Source: Plasmodium brasilianum (lineage: Eukaryota; Apicomplexa; Aconoidasida; Haemosporida; Plasmodiidae). Taken from it: a DNA stretch of 64,000 nt. Position 1 is the stretch's first letter, and every line of letters starts with the position of its first letter. Shown here in pieces: positions 47,901 to 57,596 of this stretch. The notes under the pieces are model-generated. The model was not told the DNA's origin. It saw only the letters and a list, made by a program, of their open reading frames with translations, and did not search any database. The stretch lies in assembly GCF_023973825.1 (NCBI RefSeq), contig NC_090125.1, positions 2,502,928 through 2,566,927 on the forward strand, in the 5' to 3' direction. The translations under genes were made by a program, and so were the position numbers.

Positions 47901-49320
47901 TTGTGAATGCTTTATATGATTTATTATTCTCATTCTTACTCTTTATTAATACATCATTATCTAAATCAGTGGTTAGGTATTGCTCTAATTTTTCACATTT
48001 AAAAGTACACACCTTTTCAAAACTGTTTTCATCTTTAATTATTTCATCAATATTTGAAATTTTGATACAAGACTTTGCTGTTGATGGTGTTATTAATTCT
48101 TTCATAGCTGTGTCTTTTGACGCATTATTATTAGTACTACATGTGCTAGTATTATTATTTCCATTGTTTAATAATGAATTATCCGTGTTGTTAGTAGAAA
48201 TTTCCTCATACAAATATACCTGTTTATCTATATAATCGATTATGTCAGTTGTCCAAGTAAGCGCTTCATTACCTGAACATTCAGCTAAAAAATTTAAAAA
48301 GAAAGCCGATATCTTAACCTTTTCATTTTGTTCTCTATTAAATAAGTTGTAATATATTTCTTCAATTATTTCATGTAAATGTTTTGGCCCTTTTTTAATT
48401 TTTTCATATAAATTAAAATCTTCGAAATTTTTAGGAGAGTTCATATCGTTGTGCTTACGTCCCATATTATTAGCAATGGTAGTATTAAATGATTTGTTGT
48501 TCTTTTTTAATTTTTTCTTAGGTCTTATGCTTTCGTTTGAGTATTCATCATCACTCTCGCTTGAATCCTCGCTATTACTTGATTCAACATATACGCTTTT
48601 TCTTTTTTTTAATTTTATTTCTGTCATATTATTACGTCCATTATTAGTTGATATTCTTTTATTTCTATCGAATTTGCTGCTTTTTTTAAATATATCAAAA
48701 TCATCATCATCAATACCTTTATTTAGTCTTTCTAGGTAACTATTGTTTCTAAAACTATGTTTTTTACTAGTTATTAAATTGCCAAAATTCTCATCAGATA
48801 AATGTTCCCCGCTCTGGGTTTCGCTTTCGCACGCAACTATGCTCCTTCGTTTGTTGTGCAGTTCATCATTATTATCAGTGCTTCTGTTCTTGTTATTATT
48901 GCTGTTTCTGTTCTTATTCCTATTACTGCTTTTATTCTTGTTATTATTTTTGATTCTATTCTTATTACTATTACTACTACTATTTTTATTATTGCTACTT
49001 CTATTTTTATTATTATTGCTACCATCTTTTCTTTTCCTCCTGAAGTCAACCGATGAGTCATCATAAACCTCATCATCATTATCATCCTCTTTCGCATTCC
49101 TGTCTACAGTGTAGTCACTGTCGTCTGTTAAATTGTTTTCATCAGCGCTTGTTACAGGTTCGTCCAAATAGTTAATATTGTTATTCTTTCTTTTATCCTT
49201 CTTTTCATTTGTTAAATCATCATCACTTGTATTTTCGATTAACTCATAATTTGAATTTTTATTCTGATAAACATTTTGACTTATTCTAGTTGACCTTCTC
49301 AAAATTATCTTACTCTCCAT
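41983..49320 (-). CDS. Cohesin subunit SCC3/STAG, very large
   Basis: A single exon of 2445 residues, roughly twice the length of yeast Scc3 or human STAG1/2. The STAG domain starts near residue 320, with FFLNFLAECSGNEALTW near 345. The stromalin conservative domain is at about 640-705: RDVFVDIRLITLEYLHYYL and LIWVLHDKENRVKIFSLDVL match the R-D...IRxxxxxxLxxW and YLxWxLxDxxxxVR pattern. SCC3 binds the kleisin RAD21 and helps load and hold the SMC1-SMC3 ring on DNA. The extra length comes from an Asn/Ser/Lys-rich N-terminal region (about residues 50-300), several charged inserts and an acidic, probably disordered C-terminal 400 residues. The N-terminal start MESKIILRRSTR is in good context. 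Identification is by domain pattern. Confidence 0.92.
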   Translation of the reverse strand: MESKIILRRSTRISQNVYQNKNSNYELIENTSDDDLTNEKKDKRKNNNINYLDEPVTSADENNLTDDSDYTVDRNAKEDDNDDEVYDDSSVDFRRKRKDGSNNNKNRSSNNKNSSSNSNKNRIKNNNKNKSSNRNKNRNSNNNKNRSTDNNDELHNKRRSIVACESETQSGEHLSDENFGNLITSKKHSFRNNSYLERLNKGIDDDDFDIFKKSSKFDRNKRISTNNGRNNMTEIKLKKRKSVYVESSNSEDSSESDDEYSNESIRPKKKLKKNNKSFNTTIANNMGRKHNDMNSPKNFEDFNLYEKIKKGPKHLHEIIEEIYYNLFNREQNEKVKISAFFLNFLAECSGNEALTWTTDIIDYIDKQVYLYEEISTNNTDNSLLNNGNNNTSTCSTNNNASKDTAMKELITPSTAKSCIKISNIDEIIKDENSFEKVCTFKCEKLEQYLTTDLDNDVLIKSKNENNKSYKAFTNFFSDFSYHFDENYIYEVLYICIWVFSLSVSKYRKIRFASSLASFSILLGLCKKINYINNHEKQSRKQLLAEYSRERTNNKSTKINRGDNSRTVERSRSSTSITNTTTITAKKGIDIEELIQCNKNRNNEELCAIMDRNLIITQLINNINDDRKNLTILNNFLLCTYNILYKNKIRDVFVDIRLITLEYLHYYLQVLTTYFTNRKFTKLLIWVLHDKENRVKIFSLDVLTYLCNLYNTSTNKNFKVVELIYMCKKKLLNFIFDNDYNVRIKTFELILQMSKMKIKKNEFLSFRKRAKYKNINNNSNNSGNKKDRNQVDSSSEYEFDGENNNTSSCSDRVENNNLAIVYDNHNNVNPSTSGIVNILSKREKKIVSNLIWFNNNNKISKIITSLIYESRIKNKVKQNDKKKNNNYFDVEQNETNNEIDRYNIIYITKYLNKNIPTVKHFVHYFDYLTNYNENVKLYTVIDKFITGIREKLDSINNIETIIELLCEDDIACVYLNNSNQDIRDMGAKNGSGQGIYRMEGDHAKSNKDKNKKGNVQKDNTKKLKDKTKGDGSSITGSESNSKSGRDTDSDRVSGDGSSKEEGANRHINKSRANYNLRKCLLHICESSYRNFQKDINELEKNKNKKISSSSVSGISDKNMVNTKLSHDTNKIKKLIMYTFHIIKNSKLLIKLHQTNQEHLLLVFKILKVALHECKHIYKCEEKNNIYNLSCTIMEYFKNDIDSNITFFINNVFTYLKETYEYLFYLLKNFKLPYYSSKYTMNMISLFLSLNDEFLKSNNKLSSDLFFDLYYSYFNNFLDAFLYYRKNYNAEIDCNEEEEYIQNKKNKVIIINENLVHKDKNVVNLIENDLTANITNLVHIYTLCFNYINRDLSNYVERKKNDIKKIDKSIKKVIEEDYFKFIVNEKCQSIFKDNIYLNDIFDENAMVYYDQHFLQNDSEQDEREVDDDKNEDYTEESDVHGDEYDEEENEDLTFNNQRNNKEKWTKKKKSSNNTKGKSGNNENVIMCGQKISNKTSTINKNESFPYIQSINNLYYNSDACMYANIIIHLCLYIIKAKINSIYYYEGGDTLPCTPSSRLLLLCIDQIYIIYENYIYHLCKKRYFFNYLFNFFLKNYNNKGDGNNNVSNSTDIKNEAHSGNNINWASDANKGETGGAEKGRTTNNNGNNSNRSSGNIDVDDLKNLHNLNGKKKGLLKNLFLELNYIYNNIITLRDDFNDVLIFLIKASNNTVLKYGSFLTLMNIAQLENVLLYSMDDLKRYKTLELFLNMTDKGKEDQNIDGMDRTTSFCDLGCLENVENDGNLENIKNMENCPNSEESEKLENLEYLERLKKNYLDINDELNKYKSVSRYVYKEDNVLFNFVTELFKNVENINNDNYNFVNSFLSIDVSVFFPINTYTYIADMCKIYNKDELSTNSKILEMQYMHMTLIIAQFILNCNNINIFNSCLGVLLLIHLNVKNKGLSSIALNFHNKLKKYSIDIFYEVLLCALIGLYTAYINNALEEKDLLLFSTSIASRLGVKIVDKQKLPLCKFIHSCVNCALNLKNQNSFIKYILPYAQKLNLSEYQHSYLKKQILNLIESYNASNNTQIKFENSIFEHMLLIICKKRKLNEEFRDSNYENSYMNLNESIHMNLSKNITNNVNNFSAEPSIKTRRSSQGLNKNLQTDKVVTNNIIQDQRVMVSKNYMNSAGGDKQDKFIQSDRIEQGNNMNINSGENDGANEDEDIRRVKTELVNEGTDDDDAKEDKEEDYMDDDKEDNRDNREQGENLQNGKSKRGEGDHNKKGTNGINDEDDSDNKKDLFEYEKSPSNSTLSNFISLNEDDDNIKLIEEMNYDDKDVRHKKDKTVYEIDSSPKPVRSQKLTKMHVITKTEQDDNINNKHIINKSLNISPKNSGDHSLNSSLNNITDKDNDDISIISEKKDKINYFEENYDDSNSDFIPGMSPMKIRKKKKTSELSTPISYADDLMNF

Positions 49321-49616
49321 TTTGTGAACACCTTTTCAAAGCTTTAAAAGGAATGTTGAAATCATACAAGGAAATACACAAGTAGGCAGTGCGCTCATGA
49401 ATATATATACATGTACATATATACATACATATATACATACATATATACGTACATATATACATACATATATACATAATTATATACATGCTTATATACATGC
49501 GTATATACATACTTATATACGGACTTATATACGGAGTTTTACATTTACAAATTTGTTTATTTATTTATGAACAGTGAAAAAAGTTTATTCGTTCAAGAAA
49601 TTTTTTTGACTCACTG

Positions 49617-49895
49617 ATGGTTCACTTAATAAAGCTATTAAAATGTTTAACATTCCTCTTTTGTGCTACTATTTTAATTCTTGTATATATTTTTCTTTTT
49701 TACAGAATAATAATTTTGATAAATTATTTTGCGTTTATTGGCTTTCTTATATTTATCATTCAAGTTTATTATGCACATATGCATTTGTTTTTTCCGTATA
49801 CTGCATATGCAAGAGGATCTTGGGCGATCAAAAAACAAAAAAAAAAGGCAAAAAAAAATTTTAAAAGAAATATTGAGCTACATTCTAGAGTATAA
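49617..49895 (+). CDS. Possible small membrane protein, unknown function
   Basis: An open frame of 92 codons. Two hydrophobic segments cover about residues 8-32 and 34-52, then HLFFPYTAYARGSWAIKK and a strongly basic tail rich in Lys and Arg. The C-terminal half contains Trp, Gly, Pro, His, Ala and Arg, which is unusual for random translation of this A+T-rich DNA. The shape resembles small mitochondrial inner-membrane subunits, but I recognise no family. The start is 297 bp from the start of the divergent STAG gene, which is close for Plasmodium promoters, and the start context is poor. It may be chance. Confidence 0.35.
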   Translation: MVHLIKLLKCLTFLFCATILILVYIFLFYRIIILINYFAFIGFLIFIIQVYYAHMHLFFPYTAYARGSWAIKKQKKKAKKNFKRNIELHSRV

Positions 49896-50674
49896 TAAAA
49901 ACATTGAAATATCTGGTTACTTATTTTTTTCGCAACGTAAAAAAAAAAAAAAAAAAAAAATTAATTTTACACTTTTATGTATAAATGAAAAAAATTGTGT
50001 GAGATAGTCTGAAATATCGAAAAGTGTAAACTAACACATAAAATAATATAATTTAATGATATTATTAATAATTATAAAGTCTATTATTCTTAAGCTTACG
50101 TTATTATAAAATAGGAATATTAATGACGAACACATTTGTATATATATTTTTAAAGTAGTATTCAAAGAAAAAAGTTGTTAATTCTTCAAAAAAAGAGGAT
50201 TAAGGAAAAATAATTATTTAATCATAATTTAAAATTGGCTGAACACTTCTGTTGTCTGTTTTATGATTATTACATTTGTTTTCACATGCAGTATTTTGCG
50301 TTATAATTTGAATTAATTTGATTCGGTTTAGTTTTTCTTTTTCTTTTTCTTTTTCTTTTTTTTTTTTTTTTTTTAGGGGATACTGTATTTATAAACAATT
50401 TAAGCCAAGGATAATTTTGTTACATAATAAAATAATATACATCTTTTAATGTTACACGTTCATTTATTTTTATTTTTTAATTAAACATTGTGGTAACATT
50501 CTTTAGGTTCAAACAGCTACATGTGTATATACATTTGTTAGATGTACAATTTTAAAAGAATTTAAAAAAAAAAAAAAAAAAAATTTCAGTTACATGCATA
50601 TAATAAATGCTTATGCATACTCATGCGCAAAGTCTTTCAAACTTACAAACGTCCTTTTTTTTATAAAATTACTG

Positions 50675-50759
50675 CACGTAAAACATTGTTACACGTAAAA
50701 CATTGTTACACGTAAAACATTATTACATGTAAAACGTGATAACACGTAAAACAAAGTCA
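50675..50759. repeat. Five copies of a 17-bp repeat
   Basis: The unit CACGTAAAACATTGTTA is repeated five times head to tail; the first two copies are identical and the last three diverge progressively. It is intergenic. Confidence 0.8.
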
Positions 50760-51464
50760 TATTTAATAATATATAAAAATTCCCATAAGTACTTTAAAAG
50801 TTCTAAAAACGTGAAATATGCATTTTTATGTACTTCGTAACTTTAAAGGGAAAATAAAAAATAAAAAAAAAGACAGTAACAAAAAAAAAAAAAATAAAAT
50901 AATAAAATAAAAAAAATATGTAAAAGATTAATTTTTGCTCGTCTACTCAATAAAAAAAAAAAAAATTATTTAATTCTTTCTATTAAAATATGACTTTAAA
51001 AGATTCAATTTTTTAATTGTAAATAAATTAAGGTTAAAACCCTTTACCACGCAAGCTAATGAATTTTAAAAATATTTATTGTTAGCTTGTTGAGAAAAGT
51101 ATAAAGTAATTTACAATCTACACATTTGTCTTATACATATACACGTTCTTTATCCACTCAATGTTTTATTTTGTCGAAAAACAAATAGAGAGAGCAGACA
51201 CCCCCAACATTTCAATTTAAAAAAAAAAATATTCAAAATATTAAAATTTTAATATGAAATTATTTATAACATGATAAAAAAAAATACTGAGGAAATAATT
51301 CAATTCGGGAAATTAGCGTTGTTTTTGTTTTGATTACTTTTAATTTTTTTTTTTTTTTTTTTGTTTTAATAAGCAAAATTTTCTGCTTTTTATTTTCTCC
51401 ATTTTTCCATCTTTACACTTTCAACTTTCTCCTTCCTTTTCGTTCCCCCCTTTTTTAAATAAGA

Positions 51465-54400
51465 ATGGAAAAGAAAAAGTATAGTGCAACATCCTCTACA
51501 TTTAAGGAAAAGTTTAGCACTAGTAAATCTTATTTAGATTTGAGCAACAATAGTAAAGTTAATTATAACAAGCAAAAATCAATTAATAATACAAATGAAA
51601 TATGTGAATTCTTTACTAGTATAACGAATAATCAAAAAGATATAAGCAAAAAATATGAACAACTATTTTCTCTAATCAAAAAGTTCGGAAAGGAAATAAA
51701 GTATTTGCTAAACAAAAATGATGAACATAACAATATTCTATCTGACACGAAAGAATGTATTAAAAAAATAAAAGCAAAATTAGGTGATTCTTCTTACAGT
51801 GATTTTGAAAATATCGGTAAAAAAAAAAAAAAAAAAAAAAAATGGGAAACAAATTAGTAGTAGATAACAACAATATATATATATTTAAAAAAAAAAAGTT
51901 TTTATATAGTAGTGTGCAGGAACATTCATAGGAACGGTTGACTGCAGATATAACAGTAGTATGTTATTTCTAAAAAAAGTAGTTTATTAGTTAATGTACC
52001 ATACGTCTATTCATCAAAAAAATGATGAGTATTCATACATGTATTATTTGTACTCCCATACATGTATACGTATTACCATGCATAGGTACGTATTAACATA
52101 CATATGTACGTATTAACATACATATGTACGTATTAACACGCACGTATACTTGTTCCAATTCATGTTGTACGTATTCATATATATGTACATGTGGACTCCT
52201 GCATGCATGCCAATCGTGTCGCAAAGTCATGCCTTTTTAAAACAAGGGGACAAACAAAACAAAAAAACTGTTCCTAATTTTTAGAAATAGAATTACTTGA
52301 AGATAGAAATAATATTGATGTTTTAGGAAGAATAATAACTTATCTACTGGAAGAAGTTGGATACTACAACAAAAATTCTTATGAATGTAACAAAAAGATA
52401 GAAGATTTAAAAAAGTATGTAGGTAATAAGGATGATTATACAAAACTGGAAAGAAAACTAACCTTAAAAAGTGAAGAACTAAAAAAGGAAATGGTAGATA
52501 ATATGAGTTCTCTTAGAGAAAATCAAGATTTAAAAGTAAAAATAAAAGAAGACAGAAATATTTATAGAAAAGATATACAAAATATGCATCAAAAACTCCT
52601 TTATGTTATCTTAAAATTTCTGTTGCGCGATAAAAAATATAAAACACAAAAACAATGTTTTGTTATATGGTTAAATATTATTAAAAATAAAAAAGAAGCA
52701 AGGAATAAAATAGTATTTTGTTTTTGTAAAAAGCAGAATTATTTATTATCCTTTTGTTTAAGAAAATTAAGGAGTAACTGTTCTGAAAAATATCTGATAG
52801 ATAAAATAACGTCCTTCATAGGTATGAATACGTATGGTAATAAAAGTAATAATGAAAATAATAACAACAATAGAAATAACAATAGCATTAATAATATGAG
52901 TGCAACAGAACACAGCTACATTATACACGACATGCAAAATGATAAAAAAAATAGTGAGTTTTCTAATTTTGTAAACAGCAAAAAAATGAAAAATAGTGAT
53001 TTATCTTCCACAAATTATGACCTTGTTAATAATAAATTGAAAAAAAGAAGTGAATCAACACTTTTTTATGAAAAAAATAATAGTTCCATTAGAAGAGGTG
53101 ACATGTTAAATATGTATGATGCCTCAGAAGACAGTACATCAAGAAAAAGAGATACAACAAAATATTATAACGATGGTGATACTAGGAATAATGGAAATAA
53201 TGTGTATGATAAAAATGTGTACGATAAAAATGTGTACGATAAAAATGGGTACGATAAAAATGAGTACGATAAAAATGGGTACGATAAAAATGAGTTCGAC
53301 AAAAATGAGTACGATAAAAATGAGTACGATAAAAATATATACGATAAAAATGAGTACGATAAAAATGAGTACGATAAAAATTTGTACGATAGAAATACGT
53401 ACGATAGAAATACGTACGATAGAAATACGTACGATAAAAATACGTACGATAAAAATATGCACGGTCAAAATAATGCCTATGATAAAAGTAATTCTTTATA
53501 TGATTACTGCGGTAGTAGAGAACCAAATGATAATGTAGAAAAGGTGTATGACAAATTTCTTCACAAAATGAAAGAGAAAGCTGACAAAAAAAATGTAGAT
53601 ATATTACATCAAACATTGAAAAAATTAAATACTAAAATTAATGACATTCGGAACACACTAGAAAAGCAAAAGAAGATAAACGAGGAGTTGTGTAAAAACA
53701 TACCTACGAAAAAAGTTTCTTCAAATTACAAAAATACCGCAGATACCAAATTAAGCGATACAGATTATAATAATTCAATTGAAAGAAATGATTCATTAAG
53801 CCTTTTTTCGGAAAAAACATTAAGTGAGTACTTAATGAATAGAAACACATCAAGAAATGTAAGTAGGAATAATAGTTTAAACAAAGGAAATGAAATAAAA
53901 AAAACAAGAGAAGATTTTAAAAGAACGAATGAGTATGATAATCGGAAAAAAAAATCAGACATTATATCACAAAAAAAATCTTCTAATAATAACGATGAAA
54001 AATGGAACTTAAGTAATAATAAATACTCCAAATATAATTCAATGGATACATTTAGTGTTGACAGTAATTATCTATATCTAAAAGATATCAAAAACAAGGT
54101 TCCTAATAATAAATACATAAAAAAAAATGACAGCAACGAAAGCAGATATGTGCCCAATGAAACCACTGCTGCCAATTCTTCCATTACTTCTAATACTGCC
54201 AATTCTTTTAAACCCGTAAATACTGCTAACGCTGCAAACGCTACGAGGAATGGAAGTAACAGGAGGAAGGACTTCATAGAAAATAGTAACGATAGCTCAT
54301 CTCCATCAGATATTAAACTTGTTTTGAGGACTGGTGGGGGGTTCAGAAAATTGAGCGAGCATGACCAAAAAAATTATATGGAAAAATTAAATTACTTGAA

Positions 54401-54548
54401 CGATAATAATTTGTTAGGTTATGAAACAAATTTGAACATTAAAATAAAAGGGCACCCCTTTATACATAATATACCAAACAATAATCGAAATGTGCATAAG
54501 AAGGAAAAAAGACATAGATCTCTTTCTAAGTTCTATAATATGCATTAA
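51465..54548 (+). CDS. Conserved Plasmodium protein with coiled coils and a YDKN repeat, two exons
   Basis: Exon 1 is 51465-51816 and exon 2 is 52285-54548. The donor G|GTAAAA lies in front of a poly-A tract and the acceptor is TTTTTAG; one base from exon 1 and two from exon 2 make a Glu codon, giving 871 residues. I recognise no domain. The first 290 residues are Lys/Glu-rich and likely coiled coil, with a Cys/Leu-rich helical patch near FLLRDKKYKTQKQCFVIWLN that resembles a calmodulin-binding or IQ-like helix. Residues about 424-508 are a 17-copy pentapeptide repeat. The C-terminal 350 residues are low in complexity except for LVLRTGGGFRKLSEHD and GHPFIHNIP near the end. A cytoskeletal or scaffold role is possible, but this is a guess. 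Exon 1 alone appears to stop at 51857, by reading into the intron. Confidence 0.88.
53202..53456 (+). repeat. 15-bp coding tandem repeat, 17 copies
   Basis: Seventeen units of GTGTATGATAAAAAT type encode xYD(K/R)N, with x = Val, Gly, Glu, Ile, Leu or Thr and one Tyr to Phe change. Neighbouring units share the same x, for example Val three times at the left end and Thr four times at the right, showing local expansion. The unit length keeps all frames open, which creates shadow ORFs on both strands. Confidence 0.93.
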
Positions 54549-55785
54549 AAGCTATGACTTCATTTGGAAGCAATTCTTTTTTTTTATTCTTCATTGTCGA
54601 AATTTAACAATGATACATGAACAAGTTTCGCTTATCATGTAAGTGGAAACATTTTAGTTGTAATTCGTTATTACCCGTGTTTTAATAATATTTTATTGCG
54701 GCTTGATTTCTTTTTTTTTTTTTTTTGTTGTTATTCTTTTTTTAAATAATTTGACTACGCTTTATTTAGCAAAGTGCATATATAAGCATACGTACATGCA
54801 TACGTACATGCATACGTACATACATACGTACATGCATACGTACATGCATACGTACATACATACGTACATACATGCGTACATACATGCGTACATACATGCG
54901 TACATACATGCGTACATACATGCATATATATATGCTTTTCACTCGTACATCTCAGTGTCACCAATTTTTCTGTTAGCATTTTTAATTTTTTTTCGCATTT
55001 TTTCATGTACAATATTATATAAATACATTACATGATTACCCATGTGCAACCTTTTTAATTGCACTTTTGAAAAACGCAAGTCAATCGTTAGAGGAATTGT
55101 AAATGATGAATAAAATGTAATACAAAAATATATTGGAAAAATGCAACAGAAAAATGATCAGGTTTTCTCGAAATTAATTTATATGTATTACATATATTCG
55201 CATATGCATGTATAAACAAATATTGCTGTAGTTAAGTTTTCTCTTGGTCACAGGTGCACTGCTTTCAAAATATACGAGCACTTAAATTAGAGGAAGCAGC
55301 ATTCTTTAGTATTCTTCCTTATTTTTTTCCCTATTTTTTACTTTTAAGTGTATCAAATAGGCTAATACAGTACGGAGAAAATGTTTTTTAAAAGCAATTT
55401 TATGGGCATTGGTTGTTTTTATCAAATTTTACTACGTAAGATATGAAATGTTTTATATGGAAGTGTAAAAATAAAGCTATTACCTTTTAAGTATGGTAAG
55501 CTTATTTATGTATTATGCGTGTATGTATGTATTATGTATGTACGCATGTATGTATTATGTATGTATATATACATGTAATTTATGTACATGTTTATACGTA
55601 CCTTCCCATGCCCACTTCAGCATGTACAATAATCAGCCAACATCAGTTGTTACATATACCGTGATATGTGCATACGGATTTTAGTAAATGTCCAGTTGTT
55701 CACGTGACAAACAAAAATTTAGAGAATAATTCATGGAACATTCGCAGTATTGGTAATATTTTGAGAACAAATATTACCAGAAAAA
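54549..55785. other. Intergenic region with CATACGTA minisatellite
   Basis: A tandem array of (CATACGTA) and (CATG)/(CATA) words occupies 54780-54925, with a 12-bp pattern. A second TATGTATG tract is at 55500-55570. Both genes flanking it are on the plus strand, so the promoter of the 55786 gene lies here. No exon is visible. Confidence 0.6.
54780..54925. repeat. CATACGTACATG-type minisatellite
   Basis: A 12-bp unit (GCATACGTACAT) with shorter 4-bp slippage variants repeats about twelve times. It contains the 6-bp palindrome TACGTA in nearly every unit. The period leaves open frames on both strands (His/Thr/Tyr or Cys/Thr-rich), which I reject as genes. Confidence 0.85.
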
Positions 55786-57310
55786 ATGAAGGAAAGTGTA
55801 AAAAAAAAATTTATTTATGAAAATGAGAAAATATATGTAATATATGACGAAATTTATGATACTTATAGAAAAGAAAAAAGGGGAAGGAATTATTACCAGA
55901 AAATTATAAGATATCCAAACCCATTAGTATTAATTGTAAGAGTATTAACTGAACTATATAACCTGAAAGATAAAGTCGAATATATTTCTTGTAGTTCTTA
56001 TGAAATAATAAAACCATATAGTTATTTTAATGGAGAAAAAAAGAGTATTTATGAAACATTATTTCTAATATATTCAATGAATAATAAAAATGATTTACAA
56101 ATGGAAAATAGTTATATGACAATTGACAGTGATGTATGTAACGGCGATAGGATTATACCCTCAAAAAATATAGCTATTGGTGTTCATATGGACATAAGGT
56201 TATTTCACATTTTAAGCGAATTTCATGATATATACGAATATTTTTTGTTTCTTTATAAAAACTGTTATGAAAATTATACTCGTCAATTTTTTATAAATAG
56301 TAATTATAATATACTAAAAGGTTACATAAAATTATATTATATGACCAATTATATCAATAAAAAGTTTAGGAATATATCTTTCGATACGATACTAAACAAG
56401 TTCATTAAATTATTGAATATATTCATTCAGGGTGATAAAAATTATCTAGAAATAGAATATATAATTTTTTATGTGTATTTTTATGTGTTTTTAAATATTC
56501 CTATGCCCATATATCCTTGGGATGATAATAGTAGAAATGATATATTAAGTAGAAAAATATTGAAAGATGGAAATATTAATACGATTATTAGTCAAGTCCA
56601 AAGTAGTAAAAATAATTTCTTTTCCTATATTATAAACAATTCAACAATAGACACAAATGGTTATTATGAAACGTGTGATTTTAATATAGCCATATTGCTC
56701 ATTAATGAAAAAGAAGTAAAAAATAGTGCTTTAATAAATGGTGATAGTAGTGAAAATGTTCCTAATAAAAAACAATATAATTTTTTTTTTGAGAAGAAAG
56801 ATAAATATATTAATTTGAATGAATATATCTTGTATAAAAATATAGGTTATAATTCTTTAAAACAATTTTACAAACCGCATTTTTATTATTTAACCATTTT
56901 GAAAAAAATGTTTGTATTTCACAATAAAATGAAAATCATGCAATATTTTTTCCATGAATCAGCAATTCGAGTAGTTGATATGGACAAATACTACAAATAT
57001 TACGTTAAAGGGGGTTAGTCACTCATATGTGCATTTTGTATAGTTTGTCCATACACGCATATTACAGGTATGCCATTGTAGTGTGTCTTGTGTACATACC
57101 ATTTTTCAGTTATCACGTTTTTTTTTCGTTTTTATCCCTCTCATATATATATACGAGCATATATGTAATCATGCGTCTTAACTTTTTTCCCCTTTTTCTA
57201 CTAAATTAACTCCCAATTATGTATAACTTGTTTAATTCTTTGATCCAGTGGAACGAATTAAAGAAAAAAAATTTCGTGCTGGTGCTATTTCTATGGCTGG
57301 ACGTTCTTAA
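55786..57310 (+). CDS. Conserved protein of unknown function, two exons
   Basis: Exon 1 is 55786-57013 and, I propose, exon 2 is 57249-57310, giving 429 residues. In exon 1 the unspliced frame ends KGG-stop at 57018, but GTTAGT at 57014 is a good donor, and the acceptor TTTGATCCAG at 57248 restores the frame. The second exon encodes VERIKEKKFRAGAISMAGRS and a stop, whose composition looks coding. I do not recognise a domain. The chain is rich in Tyr, Ile and Asn with several hydrophobic helices but no clear transmembrane segment; residues 20-130 and 350-420 are the least repetitive. A basic Arg/Gly C-terminus is the clearest motif. The spliced C-terminus is an inference; the rest is firm. Confidence 0.75.
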
Positions 57311-57596
57311 TTTATGGATTATCTTTCGATTCGTAGTAACAACTGTGATGATGATGAAAATTCCTGCATCTTTTTTGTCGTTACGTGGTTATTGCTCTGT
57401 TCATCTGTCTATTTATAACTGTTACGTCCTATTTATTTTTACTCTTTAGTTTTACCTTTCTGCTCCCTCTTTCTTTTCTCTCCTTTTGTTTTCACCCTTA
57501 CGTTTTGCTAGTTGTATTGCTTCAGTTCGCACGTTGCGCCTCTATGCTCACACAACTTATAGCGGTATAAGAACATATTCTATATGTAGCAGACTT

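Larger units (their letters stand above)
49321..51464. other. Region between STAG and the next plus-strand gene
   Basis: Contains an ATATATACAT-type minisatellite at 49400-49530, a possible small membrane protein gene at 49617-49895 (listed separately), and a five-copy 17-bp repeat at 50675-50759. Poly-A and poly-T runs are at 49940, 50355, 50565, 50880 and 51345. Otherwise I see nothing. Confidence 0.6.

Noticed and set aside
51465..51857. A separate 130-residue protein
   Set aside because: The Lys run and the end WETN are intron translation; a phase-matched intron joins it to the exon at 52285.
52261..53460. Open frames on the minus strand over the YDKN repeat
   Set aside because: They are shadows produced by the 15-bp period; the plus-strand frame is continuous with flanking non-repeat coding sequence.
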